Source: Cyanobacteria bacterium FACHB-471
Lineage (GTDB): Bacteria; Cyanobacteriota; Cyanobacteriia; Elainellales; Elainellaceae
Direction of reading: 5' to 3'
Length of the DNA stretch: 64,000 nt
Assembly (NCBI GenBank): GCA_014695345.1
Contig: JACJOC010000030.1
Location: 96,207-160,206 of the forward strand
Positions 8,378 through 16,565 of this stretch are shown here, piece after piece; the stretch's first letter is position 1, and each line of letters begins with the position of its first letter. The notes beneath the pieces are model-generated. The model saw nothing but the letters and a program-made list of their open reading frames with translations, did no database searches and was not told the origin of the DNA. The translations under genes and the position numbers were made by a program.

Positions 8378-10273
8378 TTAGATCTCTGTCTGCGAAAACC
8401 CCAAGTAACCCCGTGGGGTAATCATCCAGTCGGCGTAGACGCGGCTGCTTTGATTGCCAATGAGAACAGTGGTTAGCATATCGATGGAGGCTTCCAGGAA
8501 GTGGGCGAGCGTTGTTAATGTGATGTGTTCGTCTTGTCGGTACGCGGAACGGATAAGGGCGACGGGAGTATCGGGGTCTCGATGTTTTAAAAAGATTTGT
8601 TGAGCGATCGCAATTTGCTCTGTACGAGTTTGCGATCGCGGATTGTAAAGTGCTGTAACAAAGTCTGCCTGAGCCGCAGCCGTCAAACGCTGTTCAATCA
8701 CTTCCCAGGGGGTGAGTAGATCACTGAGACTGATTGCACAAAAGTCATGCATGAGCGGTGCGCCGACTCGCGAAGCTGCTGCTTGTAGGGCTGTAATTCC
8801 TGGAAAAACTTGTACGGCGGGTGTTTTGCCGTCCCAAGAGAGCGATCGCAATTCCTCTAGCACCAGTCCTGCCATGCCATAGATGCCGCAGTCGCCCGAC
8901 GAAATCACTGCAACCGTCAACCCCCAGTCTGCTAAAGCGATCGCCCGCTTAGCCCGCTGTCGCTCTTGCGTAATCGGCAGTGCTTCGATAATTTGTCCTG
9001 GTCGCAGCAAAGACGACACCAACTCCACATAGAGCGTGTAGCCAATCACCACGTCTGCTTGAGCGATCGCCATTTGCGCCGCTGGAGTGATTTGGTCAAG
9101 CTGACCTGGACCTGTACCGACTAGCCAGAGCTTTCCCGTTCGCCCAATATATTCCTGCTCGGACTGGGCGATCGCCACCGTCACCGCTCCAGGTTGGTTT
9201 TCAGCGCGAACAATTTGCTTGGAGACGCGGAGAGAGGGGGAAAGAGAGGGGCTAGCCCCTAAAACCGCCGCTGCTTCCGCTACGCTCGGAGTCCCCACTT
9301 CTGCCTCAACAACGGCTGAAGGAGTCGGGACTTGGACAGTGCGAAGTTGCTCGGCGGTGAAGCAACGGAGGGGGAAGTGGCGATCGCGGCAAAGTTCTAC
9401 TAACCCTACCTCATCGGCTTTCAGGTCGATGGTGGCAATTCCGGCGATCGCCCCTTCTGCCAGGTGATTTGCTTGCAATACTTGCTGAATCGCGGTTTCG
9501 ATCAATTGGCGAGAGGTGCCTCGTTCACAGCCGATACCCACCCACAGCACGCGGGGATGCCACTGCACTTTGGGCAAATCGGCTTCTGAGGAAAATTTGC
9601 GTTGAATGGGACTAATCCACACTCTGGCTTTGGCTGCGGGGAGGTCTTCTTTGACTTCAGCCGTATGTTCAGGGAAGCCAAACTGGAAGGGATGAGGTTC
9701 GGGCAAATGGGACTGCCACAGGGTTGATCCAGCTTCCTGAATGACTTGAATTGGTTCCTGACGGGCGATCGCTGCACTTACCCCCGTCCAGTCACCCTCG
9801 CCCCGGTGCCAGCCCCAGGGAATTCCTAATACGTCGATTCCAGGCAACCCAGCGCCGTTTGCCGCCCCAGTCAACACAGGAGTTGCACCTATCTGTAAGG
9901 CAATTAATTGGGTGAGGCGATCGGCACCACCCTGATGTCCACTGCACAGGCTAATGACAAATTTGCCCGTTTCGTCAACCACGACCACAGCCGGATCAGT
10001 CGATTTGTGCTGCAATAGCGGCGCAATCAGACGTACAACTGCCCCTGTCGCTAAACCAAAAACAAAGCTGCGATGCCGTGACCACAACGTTTCTAAATGA
10101 GCGCTGAGGGAACCGCTGTAAACCTGTACCGCTTCCAGATGTTGCAGAGAATCTGGCACCCAAAGGACTGCGTTGGTCGCCTGACAAACTGGGCGCAGTC
10201 GCTTAACCGAAGCAGGGGTGGTGGCGATCGCCACCAAAGGCTGAAAGTCTTGAAACAACAATGGCAAATCCAC
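8378..10273 (-). CDS. cobJ: CbiG-CobJ fusion, precorrin-3B C17-methyltransferase
   Basis: This cobalamin-pathway protein has 631 residues and two enzymes in one chain. The N-terminal 300 residues are CbiG-like (SGHQGGADRLT; later VGIGCERGTS), the family that opens the delta-lactone of the corrin precursor. The C-terminal 250 residues are a tetrapyrrole methylase of the CobJ/CbiH type (LVGTGPGQLDQITP, SSGDCGIYGMAG, ALYNPRS), which adds the C17 methyl and contracts the ring. The fusion is usual in cyanobacteria. The linker at about residues 317-350 is low-complexity and looks like an inserted repeat (see findings). The enzyme is cytoplasmic. cbiT of the same pathway lies far away at 40361. Confidence 0.92.
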   Translation of the reverse strand: MDLPLLFQDFQPLVAIATTPASVKRLRPVCQATNAVLWVPDSLQHLEAVQVYSGSLSAHLETLWSRHRSFVFGLATGAVVRLIAPLLQHKSTDPAVVVVDETGKFVISLCSGHQGGADRLTQLIALQIGATPVLTGAANGAGLPGIDVLGIPWGWHRGEGDWTGVSAAIARQEPIQVIQEAGSTLWQSHLPEPHPFQFGFPEHTAEVKEDLPAAKARVWISPIQRKFSSEADLPKVQWHPRVLWVGIGCERGTSRQLIETAIQQVLQANHLAEGAIAGIATIDLKADEVGLVELCRDRHFPLRCFTAEQLRTVQVPTPSAVVEAEVGTPSVAEAAAVLGASPSLSPSLRVSKQIVRAENQPGAVTVAIAQSEQEYIGRTGKLWLVGTGPGQLDQITPAAQMAIAQADVVIGYTLYVELVSSLLRPGQIIEALPITQERQRAKRAIALADWGLTVAVISSGDCGIYGMAGLVLEELRSLSWDGKTPAVQVFPGITALQAAASRVGAPLMHDFCAISLSDLLTPWEVIEQRLTAAAQADFVTALYNPRSQTRTEQIAIAQQIFLKHRDPDTPVALIRSAYRQDEHITLTTLAHFLEASIDMLTTVLIGNQSSRVYADWMITPRGYLGFSQTEI

Positions 10274-10404
10274 CTAATCTAATCAACAAGTCAAACTCTC
10301 AACAGGAAAGTATTAGCATTTCTGATGTGCTGCTGATTGTTTTGCGCCCCGACCATCAAGATTATCAGGGAACGGCCGTCGCAGTTTGGGTGGCTCAACA
10401 GTAA
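10261..10404 (+). CDS. Possible 47-residue protein, unrecognised
   Basis: An ATG-to-TAA frame of 47 codons overlaps the first codons of the divergent cobJ gene by 13 bases. The second half, VLLIVLRPDHQDYQGTAVAV, has protein-like composition with alternating hydrophobic residues. There is no clear Shine-Dalgarno sequence and I do not recognise the family. It could be the remnant of a larger gene or a chance frame. Confidence 0.25.
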   Translation: MANPPNLINKSNSQQESISISDVLLIVLRPDHQDYQGTAVAVWVAQQ

Positions 10405-10508
10405 TAGAAAGAATGCTTAAGCGTTGGAGCTAAGTTTAGGGCAATGGGGAAGGGGACTTACACTAAAGAAGGATTTATCCAATACCCTGAGCGGCTTAGA
10501 ACAAAACA

Positions 10509-10841
10509 ATGGAGCAATATTACAAACCGGAGCATCTGCCCCACTTTGGTCAAATCGGCGAAGGCAGTCCAGAGCTAGCAGAAAAGTTTTTTGCCTACTA
10601 TGGTGCCGTTTTTGCAGATGGGGCTTTGTCTGTTAGAGAGAAAGCGCTGATTGCCCTAGCGGTTGCTCATACGGTGCAATGTCCTTACTGCATTGACGCC
10701 TACAGCAAGGAATGCTTGCAGCAGGGGTCAGATTTGGAGCAAATGACCGAGGCGGTGCATGTTGCTACGGCAATTCGGGGCGGCGCATCTCTAATTCATG
10801 GGTTACAGATGCTTGACCATGTGAAGCAGGTGGCGATGTAA
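10509..10841 (+). CDS. Carboxymuconolactone decarboxylase-like protein of the arsenosugar module
   Basis: The 110-residue protein is an AhpD/CMD-fold helical protein. CPYCIDAYSKEC (about residues 58-69) holds the CxxC plus downstream Cys typical of AhpD-like redox proteins. The stretch VREKALIALAVAHTVQCPYC is characteristic of the small peroxidase-like protein found beside arsS. The ArsS radical SAM gene follows 66 bases later on the same strand, which supports this identity. It is probably cytoplasmic. Its exact reaction in arsenosugar synthesis is unproven. Confidence 0.8.
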   Translation: MEQYYKPEHLPHFGQIGEGSPELAEKFFAYYGAVFADGALSVREKALIALAVAHTVQCPYCIDAYSKECLQQGSDLEQMTEAVHVATAIRGGASLIHGLQMLDHVKQVAM

Positions 10842-10907
10842 GGGTTAAGGGCTGGGGACTAGGGGCTAGGGTGGGCTTGCTAGTCACCGTAATTCCAGGG
10901 AATTTCG

Positions 10908-12056
10908 ATGAAGTTGAAGTGGGAGCGGTTTTTGATGGTTGAGGTGCAATCTGAATCAGTAGAGGAGTTGGAAGGCGTAGAAGCGGGGGCTAAACCGACT
11001 ACTTCGCTGTATCGGCGGCGATCGCCCCTCTCCAGTCCTCAATACCAGATCGAGCGGTTAGCAGCCGTTGACCTATCTCATACGCCGCATCAGGCAGATT
11101 TTGCAAAAACGCTAGCTAGTCAGGGAATTCAGACATTTCGTCCTGCTCGGCTGGAAAATTTTCAGATCAACGTCGGCAAGCTGTGCAACATGACCTGTCG
11201 CCACTGCCACGTTGATGCTGGGCCAGACCGAGTCCAGGAAAACATGGATCGAGCCACGGTAGACGCTTGCCTGCGGGCGCTTGACCAGACTGAGGCTCAC
11301 ACCGTTGACCTTACGGGCGGCGCACCGGAGCTAAATCCTCACTTTCGCTATCTGGTTGAGGAATGTGTTGCCCGTGGTAAGCACGTTATCGATCGCTGTA
11401 ACCTCACGGTGCTACTTCTGCCCCGAATGCAGGACTTGCCGGAATGGTTTGCTGAGCGAGGCGTTGAAATTATTTGCTCGTTGCCGCACTACCGCAAGTT
11501 CAACACAGATGCTCAGCGAGGAGACGGCACGTTTGAGAAATCAATCGAAGCATTGCGGCGGCTCAATGCAGTTGGTTATGGCAATGGCGATCCACAGCGA
11601 CGGCTGACTTTGATGTCTAACCCTGCAGGGGCATTTTTGGCAGGCAACCAGGCAAAGATGGAACAGGAGTGGAAAGCTGGACTAGAGAAAAATCACGGCG
11701 TTCGGTTCGATCGCTTGATTGCCCTCAACAATATGCCAATCTCCCGTTTCCTGGAATGGCTGGAGCAGTCCGGCAATTTGCAGCGCTATATGGAAGTGCT
11801 AGTGAATGCTTACAACCCCGCGACTGTTGCAGGTTTGATGTGCCGCAATACTCTCTCGGTTTCCTGGGATGGCAGGCTGTTTGACTGCGACTTTAACCAA
11901 ATGCTGGATTTAGAGTGCCAGCTGCCCGGACAACGACCCCACATTCGCGATTTCGACCCCAAGCTTTTAGCCCAGCGCGAAATTGTCACGGGAACTCACT
12001 GCTTTGGTTGCACTGCCGGAGCCGGAAGTTCCTGTGGTGGGGCAATTGATGCCTGA
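10908..12056 (+). CDS. arsS: Arsenosugar biosynthesis radical SAM protein ArsS
   Basis: The radical SAM cluster motif CNMTCRHC gives Cys 93, 97 and 100. TGGAPELNPHF is the usual SAM-binding GGxPE-type segment. The C-terminal part has the ArsS-specific Cys blocks: LMCRNTLSVSWDG, LFDCDFNQML and HCFGCTAGAGSSCGG. ArsS is proposed to add a 5'-deoxyadenosyl group to dimethylarsenite on the way to arsenosugars. A second possible start is the ATG at 10935 with GGGAG upstream; the first 40 residues are poorly conserved in character either way. The partner CMD-like gene is directly upstream. No arsM or ars repressor gene lies in this window. Confidence 0.88.
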   Translation: MKLKWERFLMVEVQSESVEELEGVEAGAKPTTSLYRRRSPLSSPQYQIERLAAVDLSHTPHQADFAKTLASQGIQTFRPARLENFQINVGKLCNMTCRHCHVDAGPDRVQENMDRATVDACLRALDQTEAHTVDLTGGAPELNPHFRYLVEECVARGKHVIDRCNLTVLLLPRMQDLPEWFAERGVEIICSLPHYRKFNTDAQRGDGTFEKSIEALRRLNAVGYGNGDPQRRLTLMSNPAGAFLAGNQAKMEQEWKAGLEKNHGVRFDRLIALNNMPISRFLEWLEQSGNLQRYMEVLVNAYNPATVAGLMCRNTLSVSWDGRLFDCDFNQMLDLECQLPGQRPHIRDFDPKLLAQREIVTGTHCFGCTAGAGSSCGGAIDA

Positions 12057-12065
12057 GGTATTGCT

Positions 12066-12110
12066 CTATAGCCAGGGAGGCAGAGCTTTGCCCTGCCTCC
12101 CTGGCTATAG
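12066..12110. terminator. Bidirectional hairpin between convergent genes
   Basis: CTATAGCCAGGGAGGCA (12066-12082) and its exact complement (12094-12110) enclose an 11-base loop. It fills the gap between the ends of arsS and the leftward DUF2808 gene, so it probably terminates both. It lacks a long T-tract and may derive from a palindromic repeat. Confidence 0.65.
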
Positions 12111-12115
12111 ATGAA

Positions 12116-12697
12116 TTAACGCCATGAAAACGGCAATGACCCACCGGCTTCGTAAAAGTTGAATCGTCCATAGCCCAGGAATTGTCCATAGGCAGCCTCA
12201 CCTGACGGAAAGGCCGTTACACCAAATAGGTAAACGCCTTCACTGCGAGGATTTCTTTCTACCTTCAAACCAAGTGTGACTACAGTTCCAGGAGGCACAG
12301 GCGGGTCAAAGGTAATGGAGACTGTTTGGTTTTCCTCGTCTGCTGTTACATTGCCCAAGGTCAAGGCTTCGCCGCGATCGCCCCGTGTTCCAACAAAGGC
12401 GCGGCTGTCTTCCGGCTCAAATTCAACCCTGCGGACAAAGTTGCTGGCATTTTGTTGAGCAATTTCAATTCGTCCTAGAGGCTCACCCGCATCCTGGGGC
12501 ACTTCCAACGTGAAGTAGTAGGTGGGGTTATAGGCAGAAACGCGATTTCGAGTCGTCCCTGAATCGACCAGGCTGGGGGGGCGCTCAAAATAAACTCTCC
12601 CATCTGAAAGTTGGACTGCCTGAGCAGTAGGGCTGAGGATTGCAGCGAACCCTATCGTTGCGGCGAGGGTTGCGCTTAACCAGGTTGGAGTACGCAT
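12116..12697 (-). CDS. DUF2808 family exported protein
   Basis: The 193-residue product starts with a signal peptide (MRTPTWLSATLAATIGFAAI, cleavage after AQA). The mature domain, with NPTYYFTLEVPQDAGEPLGR, FDPPVPPGTVVTLGLKVERN and GVYLFGVTAFPSGE, matches the cyanobacterial DUF2808 family. That family is a beta-rich secreted or periplasmic domain of unknown function. It stands alone on its strand between the arsS terminator and the psbY region. Confidence 0.82.
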   Translation of the reverse strand: MRTPTWLSATLAATIGFAAILSPTAQAVQLSDGRVYFERPPSLVDSGTTRNRVSAYNPTYYFTLEVPQDAGEPLGRIEIAQQNASNFVRRVEFEPEDSRAFVGTRGDRGEALTLGNVTADEENQTVSITFDPPVPPGTVVTLGLKVERNPRSEGVYLFGVTAFPSGEAAYGQFLGYGRFNFYEAGGSLPFSWR

Positions 12698-13010
12698 TTT
12701 TAATTGAAACTATTTGTTATGGAGGGCTTCCTCCATTCTAATTTTGGCAATTAGGATTGAGGCGATCGCCAGCCTGAGCGAAGCTTCAAAAAAGAGGGAG
12801 GCGATCGCCAGGATCACCTCCCTCCCTTAAACTACTTACCTACGCAACGTGCAACTTTCTCAGACTTCTTGTGAGATTGGATATCTTGCCGTCCGATTAA
12901 CCAGGCAAGATGCCCACTCCACAACAAGCTCTGGCTTCCAGTTTGGCTTCCAGAACGAGTTACACATCGCTTTACTTGCGACAGAGCGTCGTAAGGCAGA
13001 TGCGTTAAGC
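12698..13010. other. Intergenic region downstream of psbY
   Basis: This stretch holds a short dyad around 12720 (ATGGAGG...CCTCCAT), two HIP1 octamers and the terminator at 12794-12824. About 185 bases between the psbY stop and the terminator contain only weak overlapping frames. One, a 60-codon TTG-start frame at 12832-13014, overlaps the psbY stop but has no recognisable features. The stretch could be a long 3' untranslated region or hold a small RNA. Confidence 0.5.
12794..12824 (-). terminator. Rho-independent terminator of the psbY transcript
   Basis: GAGGGAGGCGATC and GATCACCTCCCTC pair in 12 of 13 positions around a short loop. Read leftward, the stem is followed by TTTTTT. It is the first such signal after psbY, 187 bases past the stop. 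It includes a HIP1 octamer in one arm. Confidence 0.65.
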
Positions 13011-13136
13011 TCAAGCCTGCTTATCAAAAAAGCCCTGAAACTGTTTGAGAGCCGCTTGCCCAATGTTAAAAACAGCCCAGCCAGCAGCTAGCAGAACTGG
13101 AGAAAAAACAACTAGAACGCGCCAGTCAATATCCAT
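13011..13136 (-). CDS. psbY: Photosystem II protein PsbY
   Basis: This 41-residue frame begins [10 protein letters not shown] with GGGGAGG about nine bases upstream of the ATG. One membrane helix ([13 protein letters not shown]) is followed by a short basic tail ending FFDKQA. The sequence MDIDWR...[12 protein letters not shown] is the typical cyanobacterial PsbY. It is a single-span, manganese-proximal peripheral subunit of photosystem II in the thylakoid membrane, stabilising cytochrome b559. It appears to be monocistronic, with a terminator at 12794-12824. Confidence 0.93.
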   Translation of the reverse strand: MDIDWRVLVVFSPVLLAAGWAVFNIGQAALKQFQGFFDKQA

Positions 13137-13204
13137 GTTCGAGATCCTCCCCTAAAGATTTATAAACAAATCTCATCTTTAACATTATTCTGCGCTGAAT
13201 TGGC

Positions 13205-13762
13205 TCAATTTTCCAGTTCTTTTTTCATATTTGTTTGCAATACGAATCCCAGATTCGTTCCTTTGCCTGCGTGAACCAGCGCTAGCTGCTCGTATTTCCG
13301 GGCATGTTCGATTAAATCGGCGGCTTCTTCCTCGGAAACTGGGCGAAAAATTTTTGCAGGAACCCCGACGACGAGCGATCGCGGCGGCACATCCTTCGTC
13401 ACCACCGAACCCGCCCCGATAATGCTACCCGCTCCCACTCGCACTCCATTGAGCAAGATTGCCCCAATGCCAATCAAACAGCCCTGCTCAATCTCAGCTC
13501 CATGAATGACTGCCCGATGCCCAACCGTCACATAGTCGTGCAAAATCGTCGGTTGCCCCGGATCGTTGTGCAAAACGGCTCCATCCTGCACATTCGTGCA
13601 TTTGCCAATCACAATTCGCTCTACATCCCCACGCAGCACTGCCCCAAACCAAATACTTGCGCCAGCAGCTATCTCTACATTCCCCACAACCGTTGCAGTG
13701 GGGGCAACGAAAGCCGCTTGAGATAAATCAGGAGGTGCCCAAAAGGGTATCGATGAAGTCAT
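13205..13762 (-). CDS. Gamma-class carbonic anhydrase-like hexapeptide protein
   Basis: The 185-residue protein is a left-handed beta helix built from hexapeptide repeats (VGNVEIAAGASIWFGAVLRG and on). HND near residue 65 and VGHRAVIHG near 83-91 supply three histidines expected to bind a metal between subunits. NVQDGAVLH is characteristic of the YrdA/Paa/gamma-CA group. Members may hydrate carbon dioxide or be inactive homologues. This is the short form, without the Rubisco-like repeats of CcmM, so it is not the carboxysome protein itself. It probably acts in the cytoplasm. Confidence 0.85.
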   Translation of the reverse strand: MTSSIPFWAPPDLSQAAFVAPTATVVGNVEIAAGASIWFGAVLRGDVERIVIGKCTNVQDGAVLHNDPGQPTILHDYVTVGHRAVIHGAEIEQGCLIGIGAILLNGVRVGAGSIIGAGSVVTKDVPPRSLVVGVPAKIFRPVSEEEAADLIEHARKYEQLALVHAGKGTNLGFVLQTNMKKELEN

Positions 13763-13813
13763 ATCATGCAGAAGGATTAGTAACTTTTGAGTCTAATGCC
13801 CCTAGAATGGGCA

Positions 13814-13840
13814 TTGAGGGCGCAACCCCCCAGTTATAAT
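13814..13840 (+). promoter_or_regulatory. Sigma-70-like promoter candidate for the 13887 gene
   Basis: TTGAGG at 13814 and TATAAT at 13835 are separated by 15 bases and lie 47 bases before the ATG of the TIGR02652 gene. The -10 element is a perfect consensus. The spacing is a little short. Confidence 0.45.
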
Positions 13841-13886
13841 AAGGCCACTGGCACTGGTACATAGCGAACATGCTGCCTACAATTTC

Positions 13887-14396
13887 ATGATCAATCCGGC
13901 CCTACAGTACCCAATCTTCGGACCTGAAATTCAGTGCCCTCACTGTAGACAGACGATTCCGGCATTGACGTTGACCGATACCTACTTGTGTCAGCGACAC
14001 GGCGCATTTGAGGCAGATCCTAAGACGACAGAGCTAGTTCATCTTCAGTCTGGACGGCACTGGCGACAGTGGAACAACGAATGGTATCGGCAACACACCC
14101 ACCCCGATGGCATCCGCTTTGAAATTCACGAAGCGCTCGATCGCCTCTACACGCAGGGCTACCGAGCCACCAAAGTAATCATCGCCCAACGCTATCAAGA
14201 CTTGATTAGCACCTACCTGGAGCGCAGCGCTCCCTGGCGGGGGCAGTCTGACTCGTCTCGTCCACGGCTCTATGGTCTGCCCGTAGAATTCAGTCCTGAC
14301 CCTAAGGAAAACCCCTGCTGGGATGTGATCAACTTTGACCTGGAAAAAGAACCTGGCGCGCCTGTAAGGTATCCCTATTTCCGTTTGTTTGAGTGA
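13887..14396 (+). CDS. TIGR02652/DUF2396 family cyanobacterial protein
   Basis: The 169-residue protein begins with a zinc-ribbon-like pair (CPHC at residues 18-21, later CQRH near 36-39). The conserved block HLQSGRHWRQWNNEWYRQH and the ending PVRYPYFRLFE match a conserved cyanobacterial family known to me as TIGR02652. Function is unknown; the zinc ribbon hints at nucleic-acid or protein binding. The following VOC gene starts on the base after its TGA, so the two are translationally coupled. Confidence 0.75.
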   Translation: MINPALQYPIFGPEIQCPHCRQTIPALTLTDTYLCQRHGAFEADPKTTELVHLQSGRHWRQWNNEWYRQHTHPDGIRFEIHEALDRLYTQGYRATKVIIAQRYQDLISTYLERSAPWRGQSDSSRPRLYGLPVEFSPDPKENPCWDVINFDLEKEPGAPVRYPYFRLFE

Positions 14397-14837
14397 ATGC
14401 ACCACGCTTCTATTCGCACGGCTGATATTCATAAAGCGATCGCCTTCTACGAACTATTAGGTTTCACCGTTTGCGAACGGTTCACGGCAGGTATTACGTT
14501 GGCTTGCTGGATGGAAGGGTTGAATGGTCGTATTGAGCTATTGCAGGTGCCTCGTCCCCGTCCTGCTGCAGATGCGTTTGAGGACGAGCATTACACGGGC
14601 TACTATCACCTTTCGTTTGACCTGACCGAAACGGTTGAGGATCTGCCTCAGTGGTTGGAGAATTTGCAAACCAAATTTTCAGATGCAGCGCAGGAGTCTG
14701 AGCAAGTTCAGCCTTTGAAGGTTTTGCTCAAACCGACGCAGCAAATGATTGGCGATCGCGTCTATGAAGTAACTTTTATCGCAGATGCGGACGGGCTACC
14801 GCTAGAGTTCATCCGAAGGATGGGGAATGAAGGATAA
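14397..14837 (+). CDS. VOC-fold glyoxalase/bleomycin-resistance-like protein
   Basis: The ATG directly abuts the TGA of the upstream gene. The 146 residues form the expected two beta-alpha-beta-beta-beta modules: MHHASIRTADIHKAIAFYELLG at the start, then YTGYYHLSFDL and YEVTFIADADGLPLEFIRR. His2 or His3, Glu55-type residues and the final Glu of LEFIRR could bind a metal, as in the vicinal oxygen chelate superfamily. The substrate cannot be predicted. Coupling to a TIGR02652 gene is the only context. Confidence 0.75.
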   Translation: MHHASIRTADIHKAIAFYELLGFTVCERFTAGITLACWMEGLNGRIELLQVPRPRPAADAFEDEHYTGYYHLSFDLTETVEDLPQWLENLQTKFSDAAQESEQVQPLKVLLKPTQQMIGDRVYEVTFIADADGLPLEFIRRMGNEG

Positions 14838-14992
14838 AGACGTACCTCCTGCCCTGTCCCTCAACCCCTAGCTCCTAGCCCCTCTCCACTGGCTGAAATT
14901 CCGCTTTTCGGGAAAATTTGTGAATTTTTCCGAATTCCAAGATAGCGTCCTCGTAGTTTCGTTCTAAGCCCCACGCTATTCTGGAGAGCAGT

Positions 14993-16198
14993 ATGGCGGA
15001 TATTTTTATTTCCTATTCCCGTAGAGACAAAGAATTCGTTCGCACGCTTCATCAGGCTTTGAGCCAGAGCCAGCGAGATACCTGGGTCGATTGGGAAGAT
15101 ATTCCTGTTACGGCTGAGTGGTGGAAGGAAATTGAAGCCGGAATTGAGGGAGCTGATACCTTTATTTTTGTAATCAGTCCCGATTCAGTTGCTTCTAAGA
15201 TTTGCTATCAGGAAGTTGAACATGCTGCCAAGCTAAACAAACGTCTGTTTCCGATTGTGCGGCGAGAAGGATTTGCCATTGAGCGGGTACACGAAGCGCT
15301 ACAGAAGCATAACTGGCTGTTTTTTCGAGAAGAAGATGACTTCGACCACGCCTTTGAGACCCTAATCAAGGCTGTAGACACAGATTTAGATCATGTGCGG
15401 ACTCATACTCGCCTTTTGGTGAAAGCGATCGAGTGGGATGATGCAGGACGCAATGATGCATTGCTGTTGCGTGGCGGCGGTTTGGCGGTAGCAGAGCAGT
15501 GGTTGAAACAATCTGACGGCAAAGCACCACAACCGACTGAACAACACAAGAACTACATTACAAAAAGCCGTCAGGCTGAGAAGGCAATTCGCAGAACAAA
15601 GCTGATGGTAGGTGTAGGGGCTGGCGTGATGGGAGTGATGCTGGCGATCGCCACCACCACCGGACTCCGTGCCCAACAACAGATAGAAACAACCCGCTCC
15701 GAAATTTCAGCCCTGCGACAAGAGAAAGCTGACCTGGAAACCGAAACCAATCGCGCAATCAGAAACCTCCGATTAGCAGAGGCAAAACAACAGCAAGCGG
15801 TTGATGCCGCAAATCAGGCAAACCAGGACTTGCAGGCTGCGGTAAAACGCGAAACCGAAGCACAAGAAAAGGCTAAAGCTGCTCAAACTTTGGCTGCCCA
15901 GGCTCAACAAACTCAGCAACAGGCTGAAACTGCCGCCGCCGAAGCTGAGCGAAAGCAACAAGCTGCCGAAACTGCCGCTGCTGAAGCACAGCAGTCCAAT
16001 GTGCAATCATCGACCGCCTACGAAAAAACGCTGGAAGACTTGAGAGAGCAGTGGCAACGAGGCGATCGCCAGGATGCTTTAATTCGACTAGCAATGGCTC
16101 GTATCTGTCAGCTAGAAGGTCGAGGTGAAGAAGCAGACTTGAGAGCCTGCATCCGAGAAACCCTAGATGTAACGCGATCGCAGATTAGCGAGGAATAG
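14993..16198 (+). CDS. TIR-domain membrane protein with coiled coil
   Basis: The 401-residue protein has three parts. Residues 1-135 form a TIR domain (DIFISYSRRDKEFVRTL, WEDIPVTAEWW, SPDSVASKICYQEVEHA). Glu74 or Glu76 after Cys71 may be the NADase glutamate. A membrane helix lies near 205-222 (VGVGAGVMGVMLAIA). A long Ala/Gln/Glu-rich coiled coil follows at about 230-345, with a short helical tail. Relatives often carry WD40 repeats after the helix; here the coiled coil takes that place. TIR proteins in bacteria commonly act in cell-death immunity by NAD cleavage. The next gene also starts with a TIR domain. Confidence 0.8.
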   Translation: MADIFISYSRRDKEFVRTLHQALSQSQRDTWVDWEDIPVTAEWWKEIEAGIEGADTFIFVISPDSVASKICYQEVEHAAKLNKRLFPIVRREGFAIERVHEALQKHNWLFFREEDDFDHAFETLIKAVDTDLDHVRTHTRLLVKAIEWDDAGRNDALLLRGGGLAVAEQWLKQSDGKAPQPTEQHKNYITKSRQAEKAIRRTKLMVGVGAGVMGVMLAIATTTGLRAQQQIETTRSEISALRQEKADLETETNRAIRNLRLAEAKQQQAVDAANQANQDLQAAVKRETEAQEKAKAAQTLAAQAQQTQQQAETAAAEAERKQQAAETAAAEAQQSNVQSSTAYEKTLEDLREQWQRGDRQDALIRLAMARICQLEGRGEEADLRACIRETLDVTRSQISEE

Positions 16199-16204
16199 AA
16201 GAGA

Positions 16205-16477
16205 GCGATCGCCCTTTAACCTCGAAACGTCTTGTTTAGGATAGGAGCAATTCTGTTTTAAACAGGACGTTTCTTGTTTGAAGTAGGAATGATGCTGTTT
16301 TAAGTAGGAGCGATCGCACTTGAAACAGGACGTTTCTTGTTTGAAGTAGGAACAATCCTGTTTTGAACAGAAGCGATCGCTCTTTGAACTGAAAACTTGC
16401 AGTTCAAACTCAGAAACTTGCAGTTTAGAACTAGAAATGTCGCTCTTTGAGCTGAAAACTTGCAGCTTTAAACTAAA
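16205..16477. repeat. Degenerate 21-nt tandem repeat array, about 13 units
   Basis: The gap between the two TIR genes is almost filled by a diverged tandem repeat. Reading the leftward strand in one frame shows the 21-nt period as heptapeptides such as SYFKQET, SCFKCDR and FSSKSDR. Words such as GTTTCTTGTTTGAAGTAGGA and AAAACTTGCAG recur. Several HIP1 octamers lie inside. No Shine-Dalgarno sequence or plausible protein is evident, so it is best treated as non-coding repeat DNA. Confidence 0.75.
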
Positions 16478-16565
16478 AACGTCGCCCATCCGTCCTAATT
16501 GCTGCCGTCTTTGAGTTGGATGTCGAGTTGAATATACTGATGGCAACTCCTCCGAAGCGCGACTC

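Noticed and set aside
12832..13014. 60-codon leftward frame overlapping the psbY stop (TTG start)
   Set aside because: Three overlapping frames occupy this area, none with protein-like features; the overlap with psbY looks accidental.
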